Virus record (IMG/VR): IMGVR_UViG_3300010885_029854
Span: 1-60,490 of that record
Direction: 5' to 3' (one strand)
Source: a virus
DNA length: 60,490 bases
Shown here: positions 41,676 through 48,978 of the stretch, piece by piece
Position numbering within the stretch: position 1 is the first letter of the stretch
How the letters are laid out: each line of letters opens with the position of its first letter
Notes under the pieces: model-generated
What the model was told of the DNA's origin: nothing
What the model saw: the letters and a program-made list of their open reading frames with translations, nothing else
Database searches by the model: none
Program-made: the position numbers and the translations under genes

Positions 41676-41684
41676 GCATGGCTC

Positions 41685-43538
41685 CTATAAATCTATACTG
41701 CACTGTCCTCCAGCGCAAGCTAATTGCTCTGCTCGATTTGTATTATCTTCCATCTCCATTACCTTTGTCAAGTCAATATCTTTTACCATCGCATCAAACT
41801 TATGAAAGGTTGCTTCGTCGCATCCCTCGAAGGGTGCTTGTTGGTAAATCGTATCGCTTGCTGGTAGCAATGCAACTGCTGCATATGATTCTCTATCTTG
41901 CCATAGCTTGATCTTAAGTAGCTCGGTTTCTTCTGGTCGGTAGTTAATAGTACAACTTACGTTGTGTGTATTAACTCCTGACCTATGACCAGGCACTACC
42001 CAGTTCTCGTAGTATAGTTTGACTCTATCGAATAGCTCTATAGCTGACTCGTTGTTACGTAACACTGCCCCTGCTGGTGACTCTTGTGGGATGGTGACTA
42101 CTACTCCAGTCTGAGAGAATAGGTCAGCTTCTACAAGCTCAGGACATACTCTTGTGAGATACTTAGCTAGTTCGTCGTCTCGGTTCATTCTTACTCGTCT
42201 GAGGTAAAATTGATCATGCCTTGCATGGATTCCACTGCTTGATCCGAGAACACATGATGCAGTTCCTTCAGGCTTAATAGCAGTAGCCCTTGCTGCCTGG
42301 TTGATCCCGAGTTTTTTTGAATACTTAGTATTAACTTCGAGAACTGTTCTTGCAGATTTTCGGAGGCTTTCGCCAGACAGTAAGCTTGAGTCAGCAATCC
42401 CAGTAAAGCTACATCCGATAAGGGCTTCTTCCTCCGTGACTTTTTTCCACCTTTCACTGAGGTACGGGAAGTCCGTGTAGCTTGCTTGGAGCGTTCCGAG
42501 GAAGCTTGCTGCGTAGATGCGGTTATCGAAGTCTTTTTCATTCTTAATTCCTGTTAAGTTTGTAGTAGTTAGGTTACAGAACTGGTTAGACTGTAATCCG
42601 ATCTCTGCACATGGGTTTGTTCCCCACTCTGGATCGTTTGTCCAGAAGAATCCCGGCTCTCCAGCGTTAGATGCGATACATTGGTCGTATACATGGTAGA
42701 ATTCTTCCATACTAACCTGTCCACGTATTAAAACCGCTGAATTGTTAGCACGAGCACGGTGAGGATGCTTCTCCCACCAGTTTCCATGCTTTGAAGTTAA
42801 CATTCTACTGCTAGTTCGGTCGAAGAGACTAATAAGTGCTGCTCTACGTATGCCTCCAGCTAGTACACAGTCTGCAATCAAACAAATTATGTCATGAGTC
42901 TCTAGATCATTAAGCTTTCTACCAATACAAGTCTTTAGTATCGTCTCTACCTTACCCAGCATCTGTCGAAGCGGTTCAGGACCGGGGGCTTTTGCTCCTG
43001 TTGTTACAAGATAGCTACCTTTTTGGCGAACAAGACTAAGATCGAACAGTGGACGGATGGCTCCATAGAAGTATGCCTCCATTAATCGGTTTAATGCTTC
43101 AGCCCAACCCTCAATACTATCATGAACTACGTATGTTCCCTCTTCTTTAGGGAGTTTAATGCTAGGTAGTTGTGAAATGTGACTTCCTTGTACAGAGAAG
43201 CCGAAGCCTGTACCTGACAGAAGCAAATACAGGGCTTCTGCGAAAACTCTGACGTATTTAATATGAGCAAAGCTACAATTGAATAGCCTTACGTTGTTCT
43301 TAGTGATTGCTTCTCCTCCAAACTGAAGAGATCGCATACTTGGCATAACCTTTAGATCATGTACTTGCTTATATGCTTTAATGATATCTCGACTTAAGGT
43401 TGGGAACTTATCAAGATGCATTGTCATGTTACGATTGATTGTTTCGGCTAAGCTTTCTCTTCGACTAGCGTGAGATAAATACTTAGCGTATGTACGATAA
43501 GCAACTAGTTCTGCCAATAGACGATTCGATTTATTCAT
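41685..43538 (-). CDS. nrdJ: Class II (adenosylcobalamin-dependent) ribonucleotide reductase
   Basis: 617 residues. Reduces ribonucleotides to deoxyribonucleotides. FNCSFAH has the first redox Cys near residue 88. NPCAEIGLQSNQFCNLTTTN holds the catalytic NPC-x-E core and second redox Cys. A C-terminal CAGGQC pair shuttles electrons. The monomeric ribonucleoside-triphosphate reductase type fits, though it is about 120 residues shorter than the Lactobacillus enzyme. It needs host cobalamin. Genes for a class I small subunit or an activase are absent. Confidence 0.9.
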   Translation of the reverse strand: MNKSNRLLAELVAYRTYAKYLSHASRRESLAETINRNMTMHLDKFPTLSRDIIKAYKQVHDLKVMPSMRSLQFGGEAITKNNVRLFNCSFAHIKYVRVFAEALYLLLSGTGFGFSVQGSHISQLPSIKLPKEEGTYVVHDSIEGWAEALNRLMEAYFYGAIRPLFDLSLVRQKGSYLVTTGAKAPGPEPLRQMLGKVETILKTCIGRKLNDLETHDIICLIADCVLAGGIRRAALISLFDRTSSRMLTSKHGNWWEKHPHRARANNSAVLIRGQVSMEEFYHVYDQCIASNAGEPGFFWTNDPEWGTNPCAEIGLQSNQFCNLTTTNLTGIKNEKDFDNRIYAASFLGTLQASYTDFPYLSERWKKVTEEEALIGCSFTGIADSSLLSGESLRKSARTVLEVNTKYSKKLGINQAARATAIKPEGTASCVLGSSSGIHARHDQFYLRRVRMNRDDELAKYLTRVCPELVEADLFSQTGVVVTIPQESPAGAVLRNNESAIELFDRVKLYYENWVVPGHRSGVNTHNVSCTINYRPEETELLKIKLWQDRESYAAVALLPASDTIYQQAPFEGCDEATFHKFDAMVKDIDLTKVMEMEDNTNRAEQLACAGGQCSIDL

Positions 43539-43545
43539 TAATCTC

Positions 43546-43764
43546 CTACAAAATATAAGTGTTAATTACTAGAGCTACCAATACTGCACTGTTAATAAAT
43601 ATCAATCCGACATTAATAAGATACAATAGTACAGCCGCATTAAAGAAAAATGATTTACCTAATTCTTCATCTGTTTTATCTAAACCGATATAAAATTTTA
43701 AAACTGAGCTGCTTAATAATATTAACACGAAACTTATAAGGATGGCAATTAAAAATATACTCAT
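43546..43764 (-). CDS. Two-segment membrane protein
   Basis: 72 residues with two membrane helices (FLIAILISFVLILLSSSVL; AAVLLYLINVGLIFINSAVL) and a short charged loop between. Upstream neighbour of the reductase. Function unknown. Confidence 0.6.
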   Translation of the reverse strand: MSIFLIAILISFVLILLSSSVLKFYIGLDKTDEELGKSFFFNAAVLLYLINVGLIFINSAVLVALVINTYIL

Positions 43765-43788
43765 TGGGTATTTTCCAATTAGGGTTAT

Positions 43789-44181
43789 TTACTTTTCTTT
43801 TAGTACAAAACTTTCGCCCTGCATGTGTCTAGTCTGTGCTTCTAATGCGATCTCGCTAGCAGAAGGTCCAGTCCGTAATGGTGCATCCATTACAAAAGTA
43901 AACTCTTCTTCCTTTTGAATAGGATTAGTTCTAGCTACTGGAGGTTGTGGACTTGACTGAGTCTTAGCCCGCATTGCTTTCATTCGTTCTTCCTGATCGA
44001 ATAAGGTTGAGTAATGTCCGATGGCACCTAGTCCATCCATTAGTTCTTCTACATCTACTACCATTCGATTGTTTCCTAGGGAGAGTAACATGTACTTGTT
44101 TGTACCGTCGTCTACTCTACTGATTCTAATTGCCTCGCCTTCCTCATTTGAATTTACAAATACAACAAGTTCCTTTTTCAT
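43789..44181 (-). CDS. Hypothetical protein, 130 residues
   Basis: Beta-rich first half (KKELVVFVNSNEEGEAIRI; NKYMLLSLGNNRMVV), flexible Pro/Gln/Thr-rich linker, short C-terminal helix. AGGAG within the end of the lipoprotein gene. No family recognised. Confidence 0.65.
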   Translation of the reverse strand: MKKELVVFVNSNEEGEAIRISRVDDGTNKYMLLSLGNNRMVVDVEELMDGLGAIGHYSTLFDQEERMKAMRAKTQSSPQPPVARTNPIQKEEEFTFVMDAPLRTGPSASEIALEAQTRHMQGESFVLKEK

Positions 44182-44189
44182 TTAATCTC

Positions 44190-44318
44190 CTATCTATTAT
44201 TAAAATCAATTGGCTTAGCCGAATTGTTTTCATTTAAAACAAAATCATTTGAATTAACTGGTTCATTTTTAAGACTTGAACATGCAGTAATTAAAATTAA
44301 TATTACAAATAGTTTCAT
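44190..44318 (-). CDS. 42-residue lipoprotein
   Basis: MKLFVILILITAC starts a signal peptide ending in the lipobox ITAC-S; the mature part (about 30 residues) is Asn/Asp/Pro-rich and ends DFNNR. GGAAGGG site. It could be an outer-membrane lipoprotein such as a superinfection or o-spanin-like factor, but it is not beside an i-spanin. Confidence 0.65.
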   Translation of the reverse strand: MKLFVILILITACSSLKNEPVNSNDFVLNENNSAKPIDFNNR

Positions 44319-44320
44319 AA

Positions 44321-44530
44321 TTAATCCCTTCCTGTTGGAGTCACTCTACCCATTCTCAAATTTAGTTCTAATAGTTCATTCATAATTCTAACATGATTAG
44401 TTATTTGTTTTCGATGTGATGCCATGGTATCTATCACAAATACTTTATCACTTAATTGAGAGACGCTAATTATTTCACCATTTTCTTTTGTATAAGAAAA
44501 GCTAAACGTTACCTTAGTATTTTCTATCAT
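44321..44530 (-). CDS. Hypothetical protein, 69 residues
   Basis: Beta-rich N-terminus (VTFSFSYTKENGEIISV) and a helix (IMNELLELNLRMG). ATGA overlap with the upstream gene. Unknown. Confidence 0.6.
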   Translation of the reverse strand: MIENTKVTFSFSYTKENGEIISVSQLSDKVFVIDTMASHRKQITNHVRIMNELLELNLRMGRVTPTGRD

Positions 44531-44826
44531 ACTGGATGCCCCATGATATCGTCAAGTTCTTTATCTGTCTCATCTAGAAGGAACTCAGCTCGATCCATTC
44601 CGTAAAGTATATCGCTAAACATCTTATGTTTAATAAGGTCATTACCTATTGAGATCTTTCTTGTATTGCCTGCGTCGGGTAATCCGATAACTACTTCATC
44701 ATGTAACTCGTATCCACTTAGCTTACATTCGGGAAACACTTGGTTGAATGTTAGAACAGTTTGAACTTCCAGGTTATCGAAGTCATTAATTCTTTTACCT
44801 ACGTCTGAGTTTAGATTTTTAATCAT
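44527..44826 (-). CDS. Hypothetical protein, 99 residues
   Basis: Contains QTVLTFNQVFPECKLSGYEL and an acidic C-terminus. GGAGAACTAC site and a strong promoter just upstream. Unknown function. Confidence 0.65.
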   Translation of the reverse strand: MIKNLNSDVGKRINDFDNLEVQTVLTFNQVFPECKLSGYELHDEVVIGLPDAGNTRKISIGNDLIKHKMFSDILYGMDRAEFLLDETDKELDDIMGHPV

Positions 44827-44845
44827 GTAGTTCTCCGTTATTAGT

Positions 44846-44874
44846 ATTCTATTATAAAACTTACATTATGTCAA
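44846..44874 (-). promoter_or_regulatory. Sigma70-type promoter upstream of the 44826 gene
   Basis: Minus strand TTGACA (44874-44869), 17 bp spacer, TAGAAT (44851-44846), entirely between genes. Confidence 0.6.
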
Positions 44875-44878
44875 GATA

Positions 44879-45049
44879 CTAAACCCAATTCTCTAGTGCA
44901 GGAATATTAATATCAATCCTGTCATCTATACTCAGATCAACCATGTCAGGGGTTATCTCGGTTATATCCCCGCCCCCGTCGTAAAGAAACGCTCTGACAT
45001 TTTTATCTTTCACATTTTCAAGCAAACTTATCAATTCGTTCACTGTCAT
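44879..45049 (-). CDS. Small acidic hypothetical protein
   Basis: Start at 45049 (MTVNELISLLENV) with GAGGAGGATAC upstream. 56 residues; VRAFLYDGGGDITEI looks like a small alpha/beta protein. Unknown. Confidence 0.6.
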   Translation of the reverse strand: MTVNELISLLENVKDKNVRAFLYDGGGDITEITPDMVDLSIDDRIDINIPALENWV

Positions 45050-45059
45050 GTATCCTCCT

Positions 45060-45401
45060 CTATATTTTAATACCACTTAAATCAATGTGAGCGTGAGTAG
45101 CTTTGAAGATTGGTAACTCGTTGTCTTTTATAACAAATGAATTATATTTATACGGGTTATAAGTAACGTCAATAGGTCGATCGTTGATGATAGGGTTAGC
45201 TACATATCCTACTACCCCAGCGTGTACGTTCTTACGTCGTTCATTTAGAACCCTCTGTCTTCCAGCTTGGCTGACCTTAAACGTAACGTCGATCAAGTCA
45301 ATACTATCTACGTGTGCAATAACTCTCCCAGTCTTAAGGGACTTAACACTATAACATTTCTTATGCAAGTTCCTGTATATGAATACTCTTTCGCCTATCA
45401 T
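45060..45401 (-). CDS. Conserved phage protein of unknown function (NLHKKCYSVK type)
   Basis: 113 residues: VFIYRNLHKKCYSVKSLKTG, VTFKVSQAGRQRVLNERR, KNVHAGVVGYV and TYNPYKYNSFV. I have seen this layout in proteins of many phages without a known role. Beta-rich, basic centre. Confidence 0.7.
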   Translation of the reverse strand: MIGERVFIYRNLHKKCYSVKSLKTGRVIAHVDSIDLIDVTFKVSQAGRQRVLNERRKNVHAGVVGYVANPIINDRPIDVTYNPYKYNSFVIKDNELPIFKATHAHIDLSGIKI

Positions 45402-45419
45402 GGTATCTCCTATTGATTA

Positions 45420-45701
45420 TTAGAACGCAGTCTCTTCATCGCAGAACTCACTCTTAGCTTTATCTTTGTGAGCACCGCAATACTTGCAGTCATATACTGG
45501 ATGATTCAGTAACATAATAGGAACCCATTCATGTCTCTTACGTTTTGAATTAGGAGACCAGTCATCATCGTACTCGTATGACCAGTCCGAGGCTCTCCAC
45601 TTGTCATCCCAGTTATTCTTGATAGGGTCTCCATGAAAGTCATTCCACAACGTATTAAGGTGGGCAATCTCTTCATCAGTTAGATATAAAGATTTTGACA
45701 T
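45420..45701 (-). CDS. Hypothetical protein with C-terminal CxxC
   Basis: Start at 45701 (MSKSLYLTDEEIAHL) with GGAGATCATT upstream. 93 residues, Trp/Asp-rich centre (NWDDKWRASDWSYEYDDD) and CKYCGAHKDKAKSEFC, a possible zinc knuckle. Confidence 0.65.
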   Translation of the reverse strand: MSKSLYLTDEEIAHLNTLWNDFHGDPIKNNWDDKWRASDWSYEYDDDWSPNSKRKRHEWVPIMLLNHPVYDCKYCGAHKDKAKSEFCDEETAF

Positions 45702-45772
45702 AATGATCTCCATGAGTGCAATTGCTATGACTTAGTAATGATTAGTATTTTCAATTATTTTTAAAATAGTTC

Positions 45773-45800
45773 TTGACAAGGGTAATTTGGAGGGTATATA
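45773..45800 (+). promoter_or_regulatory. Possible antisense promoter
   Basis: Plus strand TTGACA (45773-45778), 16 bp, TATATA (45795-45800), with TATAAT also present at 45799. It faces the minus-strand genes at 45.8-46.3 kb, so its transcript would be antisense. Confidence 0.35.
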
Positions 45801-45839
45801 TAATTATACATATAATGGTTTCGACATTTAAGGATAGCT

Positions 45840-46079
45840 CTATCTATTTCTAATCTCTCCCTCAAGTTTGAGACCAAGGCTAATAAGAGATTGTCTAAGT
45901 AGATCCTTTACTTGTCTAGAATTTTTACCAGTAACATAGTCAATAGTATGTCCTTGTATATCTAAGACCTCTCCATGTAGATCGGGGAATACAACAGCCT
46001 TGATTACTAGGTTAGGACCTACTGTAAACAACCCGCTTACTAATAGGTCATCTCTCTTAGTATATCTTATTCTAATCAT
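45840..46079 (-). CDS. Hypothetical protein, 79 residues
   Basis: Start at 46079 (MIRIRYTKRDD) with GGAGTCAG upstream, overlapping the previous gene's stop. Beta strands (LVIKAVVFPDLHGEVLDI) and a C-terminal helix. Unknown. Confidence 0.6.
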   Translation of the reverse strand: MIRIRYTKRDDLLVSGLFTVGPNLVIKAVVFPDLHGEVLDIQGHTIDYVTGKNSRQVKDLLRQSLISLGLKLEGEIRNR

Positions 46080-46344
46080 CTGACTCCTCATCCTGTGTAC
46101 TGTAGATAGGTACTTCAAGTTCATCGTCAATCATAAATGAAACATTAGATCTATCTACTTGACCAACTGGGCTAATGTAATGTACAGTAGTTACTATGTT
46201 AGTTGTTACAATCTCTACTGCTGCAACTACTAACTCTGAAGCTGATAGATCAGATATACCCGCTAGGTCTTCTAGTTCCAGGAACTCTTCTATCTGCTCC
46301 TTAACGAGAGCAAGGATATAATCAATCTTGTCTCGCTTATTCAT
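46072..46344 (-). CDS. Hypothetical protein, 90 residues
   Basis: Acidic helical N-terminal half (IDYILALVKEQIEEFLELED) and a beta-rich C-terminus. GGAG site. Overlaps the next gene by 8 bases. Confidence 0.6.
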   Translation of the reverse strand: MNKRDKIDYILALVKEQIEEFLELEDLAGISDLSASELVVAAVEIVTTNIVTTVHYISPVGQVDRSNVSFMIDDELEVPIYSTQDEESDD

Positions 46345-46346
46345 GC

Positions 46347-46544
46347 CTACTCCATTGTAAAGATTAATCTAAATTCATTTTTATTTGTTTGATTATTATT
46401 TGCAACCAAGTTATTATATCCACTTGCTCTAAAGTCTGGATTGCTACCTAATCGGTGTAGTTTTTTATCATTGGTATACAAAAGGAATGTATCTTTCCAT
46501 TGGTCGTCAACTGAGTAGTCATTTGTGAATTGAGCAATAATCAT
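46347..46544 (-). CDS. FRLxF-family small protein e
   Basis: Start at 46544 (MIIAQFTNDYSVD) with AGGAGATTACAA upstream; the frame open to 46592 lacks this site. 65 residues. Ends NEFRLIFTME. It shares the MIIxQF start and F(R/K)LxF end with the small genes at 47147, 47806, 48637 and 48810. Looks like a short beta-hairpin protein. Confidence 0.6.
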   Translation of the reverse strand: MIIAQFTNDYSVDDQWKDTFLLYTNDKKLHRLGSNPDFRASGYNNLVANNNQTNKNEFRLIFTME

Positions 46545-46560
46545 TTGTAATCTCCTTATA

Positions 46561-46740
46561 TTATCTTCGACACAATAGCAATAGAAGGACAACTGCTGGA
46601 AATAGAAAGGTTCCTATGGTTAGTAATGCAAACTGTATTACAACCAAAACTCCTTTTAACATTACATTACCAGCTAGGCTAACCCCTAGAAATCTAACCG
46701 CAAACAATGTGATACTTAATACGAAAAGAATTACTACTAT
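46561..46740 (-). CDS. Two-segment membrane protein with apparent ATA start
   Basis: A 59-residue open frame of almost entirely hydrophobic residues (VVILFVLSITLFAVRFLG; VLVVIQFALLTIGTFLF; PAVVLLLL) ending CRR. No ATG, GTG or TTG is available near the start, but GGGAGG lies six bases before an ATA codon at 46740. Either a rare ATA start or an alternative start is used. Confidence 0.4.
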   Translation of the reverse strand: MVVILFVLSITLFAVRFLGVSLAGNVMLKGVLVVIQFALLTIGTFLFPAVVLLLLLCRR

Positions 46741-47138
46741 CGTATACCTCCCTGAATTAAATTATATAACACTATATAGCAAACACCATGAAGTAATTGA
46801 TCTAATGCAATGAAATTATAGAACCATCTATCATCATAGTAAGTAAACAGTTCCAAATGTTTGAATCTTTTCTTAACAGTGTAAGCATACAGTTTCCAAA
46901 TGTTCCAATCAATGATACCATGTAGTATACAATTAGCAACCGCAAAAACAAAAGCCTGTTTATGATTTAGACCAGCTGCAAATAATCCCCACAACATTAG
47001 ACCAATATATATAAGGAACAGATGAGGGAATAAGTATTTGAAATTGTGAGATTTGTTTTTAGCAGTTTCGCGATCTTGAAGAAGCCAATCGAATACAACA
47101 TGAACGATCATCAATGTTACCAGAGATGATACTGACAT
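46737..47138 (-). CDS. DUF3307-like integral membrane protein
   Basis: 133 residues. MIVHVVFDWLLQDRETA, FPHLFLIYIGLMLWGLF, NCILHGIIDWNIW and LDQLLHGVCYIVLY show four membrane segments with the H-xxx-D and H-GIIDW pattern typical of DUF3307 proteins. AAGGAG site. Role unknown. Confidence 0.65.
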   Translation of the reverse strand: MSVSSLVTLMIVHVVFDWLLQDRETAKNKSHNFKYLFPHLFLIYIGLMLWGLFAAGLNHKQAFVFAVANCILHGIIDWNIWKLYAYTVKKRFKHLELFTYYDDRWFYNFIALDQLLHGVCYIVLYNLIQGGIR

Positions 47139-47146
47139 ACTACTCC

Positions 47147-47299
47147 TTATTCAAAGATTAATTTAAATCCTGCCATATTAGGTGGGTAACTCCAGTGTCT
47201 ACTTTTATGCTGGAACATGCTATAATTGTAACTTATTCCAAATATATATGTACCATTATTTATTCCAAAATCATCATGCGACGTTTGAATTATTATCAT
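47147..47299 (-). CDS. FRLxF-family small protein d
   Basis: 50 residues, MIIIQTSHDDFGI to GFKLIFE. GGAGATCAT site; the start overlaps the end of the metallopeptidase gene. Alternating beta pattern (GTYIFGISYNYS) and a terminal FKLIFE strand relate it to the other members. Confidence 0.55.
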   Translation of the reverse strand: MIIIQTSHDDFGINNGTYIFGISYNYSMFQHKSRHWSYPPNMAGFKLIFE

Positions 47300-47813
47300 A
47301 TGATCTCCTTATGTTCATTTCATACTTAGCAATTAAATAACACTTAACATAGTCTAACTCTTTATCAAAACTAATATCGTCATCACAAAAGAACTTAACA
47401 GCCGCAACAACTTCCATCCATGGAATAACCATATCGTTAGTATAGTTCTTGCTGATACCATCTTCAATAACAATAGAGGTATATTTGTTTAGTAGTCCTA
47501 GCTTTGCACAAGCAACCATCGTACATATCTCAGCGATACATTCTTCCATCTTGAATGCCATTGAGTTTTCTTTATATACTTCATTGCCATAAACCTTAAG
47601 CAATCTTTCGATTCTATTTGTTCTCTTTGCTACAAACGTAGAATGAAACATTTCATGTAAGATAATAATCTTTTGCATTACAGGGAACTCGTTTATTACA
47701 GTAGTGTCTACTATGATAACATCTCGTTTTGAATCGTACAGTCCTACTGATCCTGTAGGTTCTATATCATCAGTAACAATCCCAACATCAAACTTGCTGA
47801 ATAAATTATACAT
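47274..47813 (-). CDS. HExxH zinc metallopeptidase-like protein
   Basis: 179 residues. IIILHEMFHSTFVAKRTNR near residue 51 is an HExxH motif; MEECIAEICTMVAC about 35 residues later supplies a likely Glu third ligand (gluzincin-like). No signal peptide. Within the amidoligase/ATP-grasp cluster it might process peptides or proteins. Start overlaps FRLxF-family gene c. Confidence 0.7.
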   Translation of the reverse strand: MYNLFSKFDVGIVTDDIEPTGSVGLYDSKRDVIIVDTTVINEFPVMQKIIILHEMFHSTFVAKRTNRIERLLKVYGNEVYKENSMAFKMEECIAEICTMVACAKLGLLNKYTSIVIEDGISKNYTNDMVIPWMEVVAAVKFFCDDDISFDKELDYVKCYLIAKYEMNIRRSYDNNSNVA

Positions 47814-47925
47814 AGCGTATCTCCAGTCTAAATGAAGTTAAGGCTCCGCCTATCTTACAATACTTTGCAGCTTGAAAGTTATAATCACCTCCGACAATTC
47901 GCATAAGAATATTATACTGAAACAC
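47806..47925 (-). CDS. FRLxF-family small protein c (GTG or internal ATG start)
   Basis: From GTG at 47925: (M)FQYNILMRIVGGDYN to LTSFRLEIRYV, 39 residues; from ATG at 47904 it is 32. It aligns with gene b: QxxxxMRxxGxxxxxQxAxY, then CKxG, then SFRLE. It overlaps the end of the ATP-grasp gene and the start of the metallopeptidase gene. No strong ribosome binding site. Confidence 0.45.
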   Translation of the reverse strand: MFQYNILMRIVGGDYNFQAAKYCKIGGALTSFRLEIRYV

Positions 47926-48640
47926 ATAAGTAATTTTTGATTTCATCTACCCACCTTTTTATATTAGAACTATTCAATCCTGGAGCTGAGTTAACCTCAC
48001 ATACAAAGAAGTTCTTATCCTTATCTCTAATTAAATCTACCCCCCCGCATAATAAACCGAGGGCATTTACAGCCTGAATGCAAATTTCTTGGGCATTCTG
48101 GTCGACGCGACTAATTAGCGGATCGCACCTAACGAACTTACACGTATCAGACTTGAACAATGCGGGTCTACCCTCAGCATTAGGAATCTTTTCGTAAATT
48201 CCTATAACCTTACTATTGAAAACATGAACACGATACTCTCTACGTTTTAAAGGAATCGGTTTAGTATAATAAGAGTCACTGATTGGATTATAATCATTAG
48301 CATATCTAACAATCCCAGACTTACTTCTTATATATAAATTACCAGTATCATCTTTATGCGAATCAATTAGCTGAATGTCTGTATCAAATAAAGGTACAGG
48401 TACATTAGCAGAAGATAAAGCTCTAAGCATTTCTAATTTGTTTACAGTCCTTTTAACTGATTCTAATGAGTTTAATTGTTTAACACTTGTCAATGATGTA
48501 AACTCCTCAGTATTACCCCATCTAATAAATAGATCACACTTAGCTTTCCTAGGAGTCACCTTTCTCTTTCCTTCTAGTGCAAGCTTGAGAGCTTTACCTG
48601 TAACGCAAGACCTATCAGAGTAGGCAATGAATACTTTCAT
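47912..48640 (-). CDS. ATP-grasp ligase
   Basis: 242 residues. KLEMLRALSSANVPVPL (start of the ATP-grasp fold), EYRVHVFNSKVIGIYEK, and GGVDLIRDKDKNFFVCEVNSAPGL, where Asp, Glu and Asn bind Mg-ATP, mark a RimK-like ATP-grasp carboxylate-amine ligase. The family activates a carboxylate as acyl-phosphate and joins it to an amine. ATGA-coupled to small protein b, and in the same operon as the amidotransferase and amidoligase, suggesting one pathway. Confidence 0.82.
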   Translation of the reverse strand: MKVFIAYSDRSCVTGKALKLALEGKRKVTPRKAKCDLFIRWGNTEEFTSLTSVKQLNSLESVKRTVNKLEMLRALSSANVPVPLFDTDIQLIDSHKDDTGNLYIRSKSGIVRYANDYNPISDSYYTKPIPLKRREYRVHVFNSKVIGIYEKIPNAEGRPALFKSDTCKFVRCDPLISRVDQNAQEICIQAVNALGLLCGGVDLIRDKDKNFFVCEVNSAPGLNSSNIKRWVDEIKNYLCVSV

Positions 48641-48813
48641 ACAAACTCCAATCTAAATGTTGAGAAGTAGTTCTCACGTAACCCAGTGTCTACGCTCATA
48701 TGCTCACCAGTTTTGCATACAGCCCGAGGACTTGAATCGGAATATCTTGCGAACTGCCAAGTTAACGTGGTTCCAAATACTCTCATAGCACTTCCGAATT
48801 GTATAATCCTCAT
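48637..48813 (-). CDS. FRLxF-family small protein b
   Basis: 58 residues, MRIIQFGSAMRVFG to YFSTFRLEFV. VCKTGEHMSVDTG in the middle closely matches VCKTGQYLHLNLN of protein a. ATGA overlaps on both sides (upstream with protein a, downstream with the ATP-grasp gene) show a tightly coupled set. Confidence 0.65.
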   Translation of the reverse strand: MRIIQFGSAMRVFGTTLTWQFARYSDSSPRAVCKTGEHMSVDTGLRENYFSTFRLEFV

Positions 48814-48977
48814 ACAAACCTCAGTCTAAACGTAGTAAAGTATTTGTCACTATTTAAATTAAGATGTAGGTATTGACCAGTTTTACATACAGCCGTTTCG
48901 TGCTTAACTTTTGTAAACTGTCCAATAATTGCACCGTCATAAGCTGACATCGTATATCCAAATTGTAGAACACTCAT
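48810..48977 (-). CDS. FRLxF-family small protein a
   Basis: 55 residues, MSVLQFGYTMSAYD to YFTTFRLRFV. Clear paralogue of protein b (QFGxxM start, AVCKTG middle, YF(T/S)TFRL end). GAGG and the stop of the amidotransferase gene lie just upstream. Confidence 0.65.
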   Translation of the reverse strand: MSVLQFGYTMSAYDGAIIGQFTKVKHETAVCKTGQYLHLNLNSDKYFTTFRLRFV

Positions 48978-48978
48978 G

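Noticed and set aside
29411-41680. Standard decoding tRNA genes at the four structured RNA positions
   Set aside because: No acceptable anticodon loop of seven bases with T33 in a normal-length anticodon arm; three of four lack the TTCRA T-loop. Kept as tRNA-like RNAs instead.
42191-42541. Minus-strand 116-codon frame inside the ribonucleotide reductase gene
   Set aside because: Another-frame shadow rich in Ser/Lys/Gln; the reductase frame carries all catalytic motifs.
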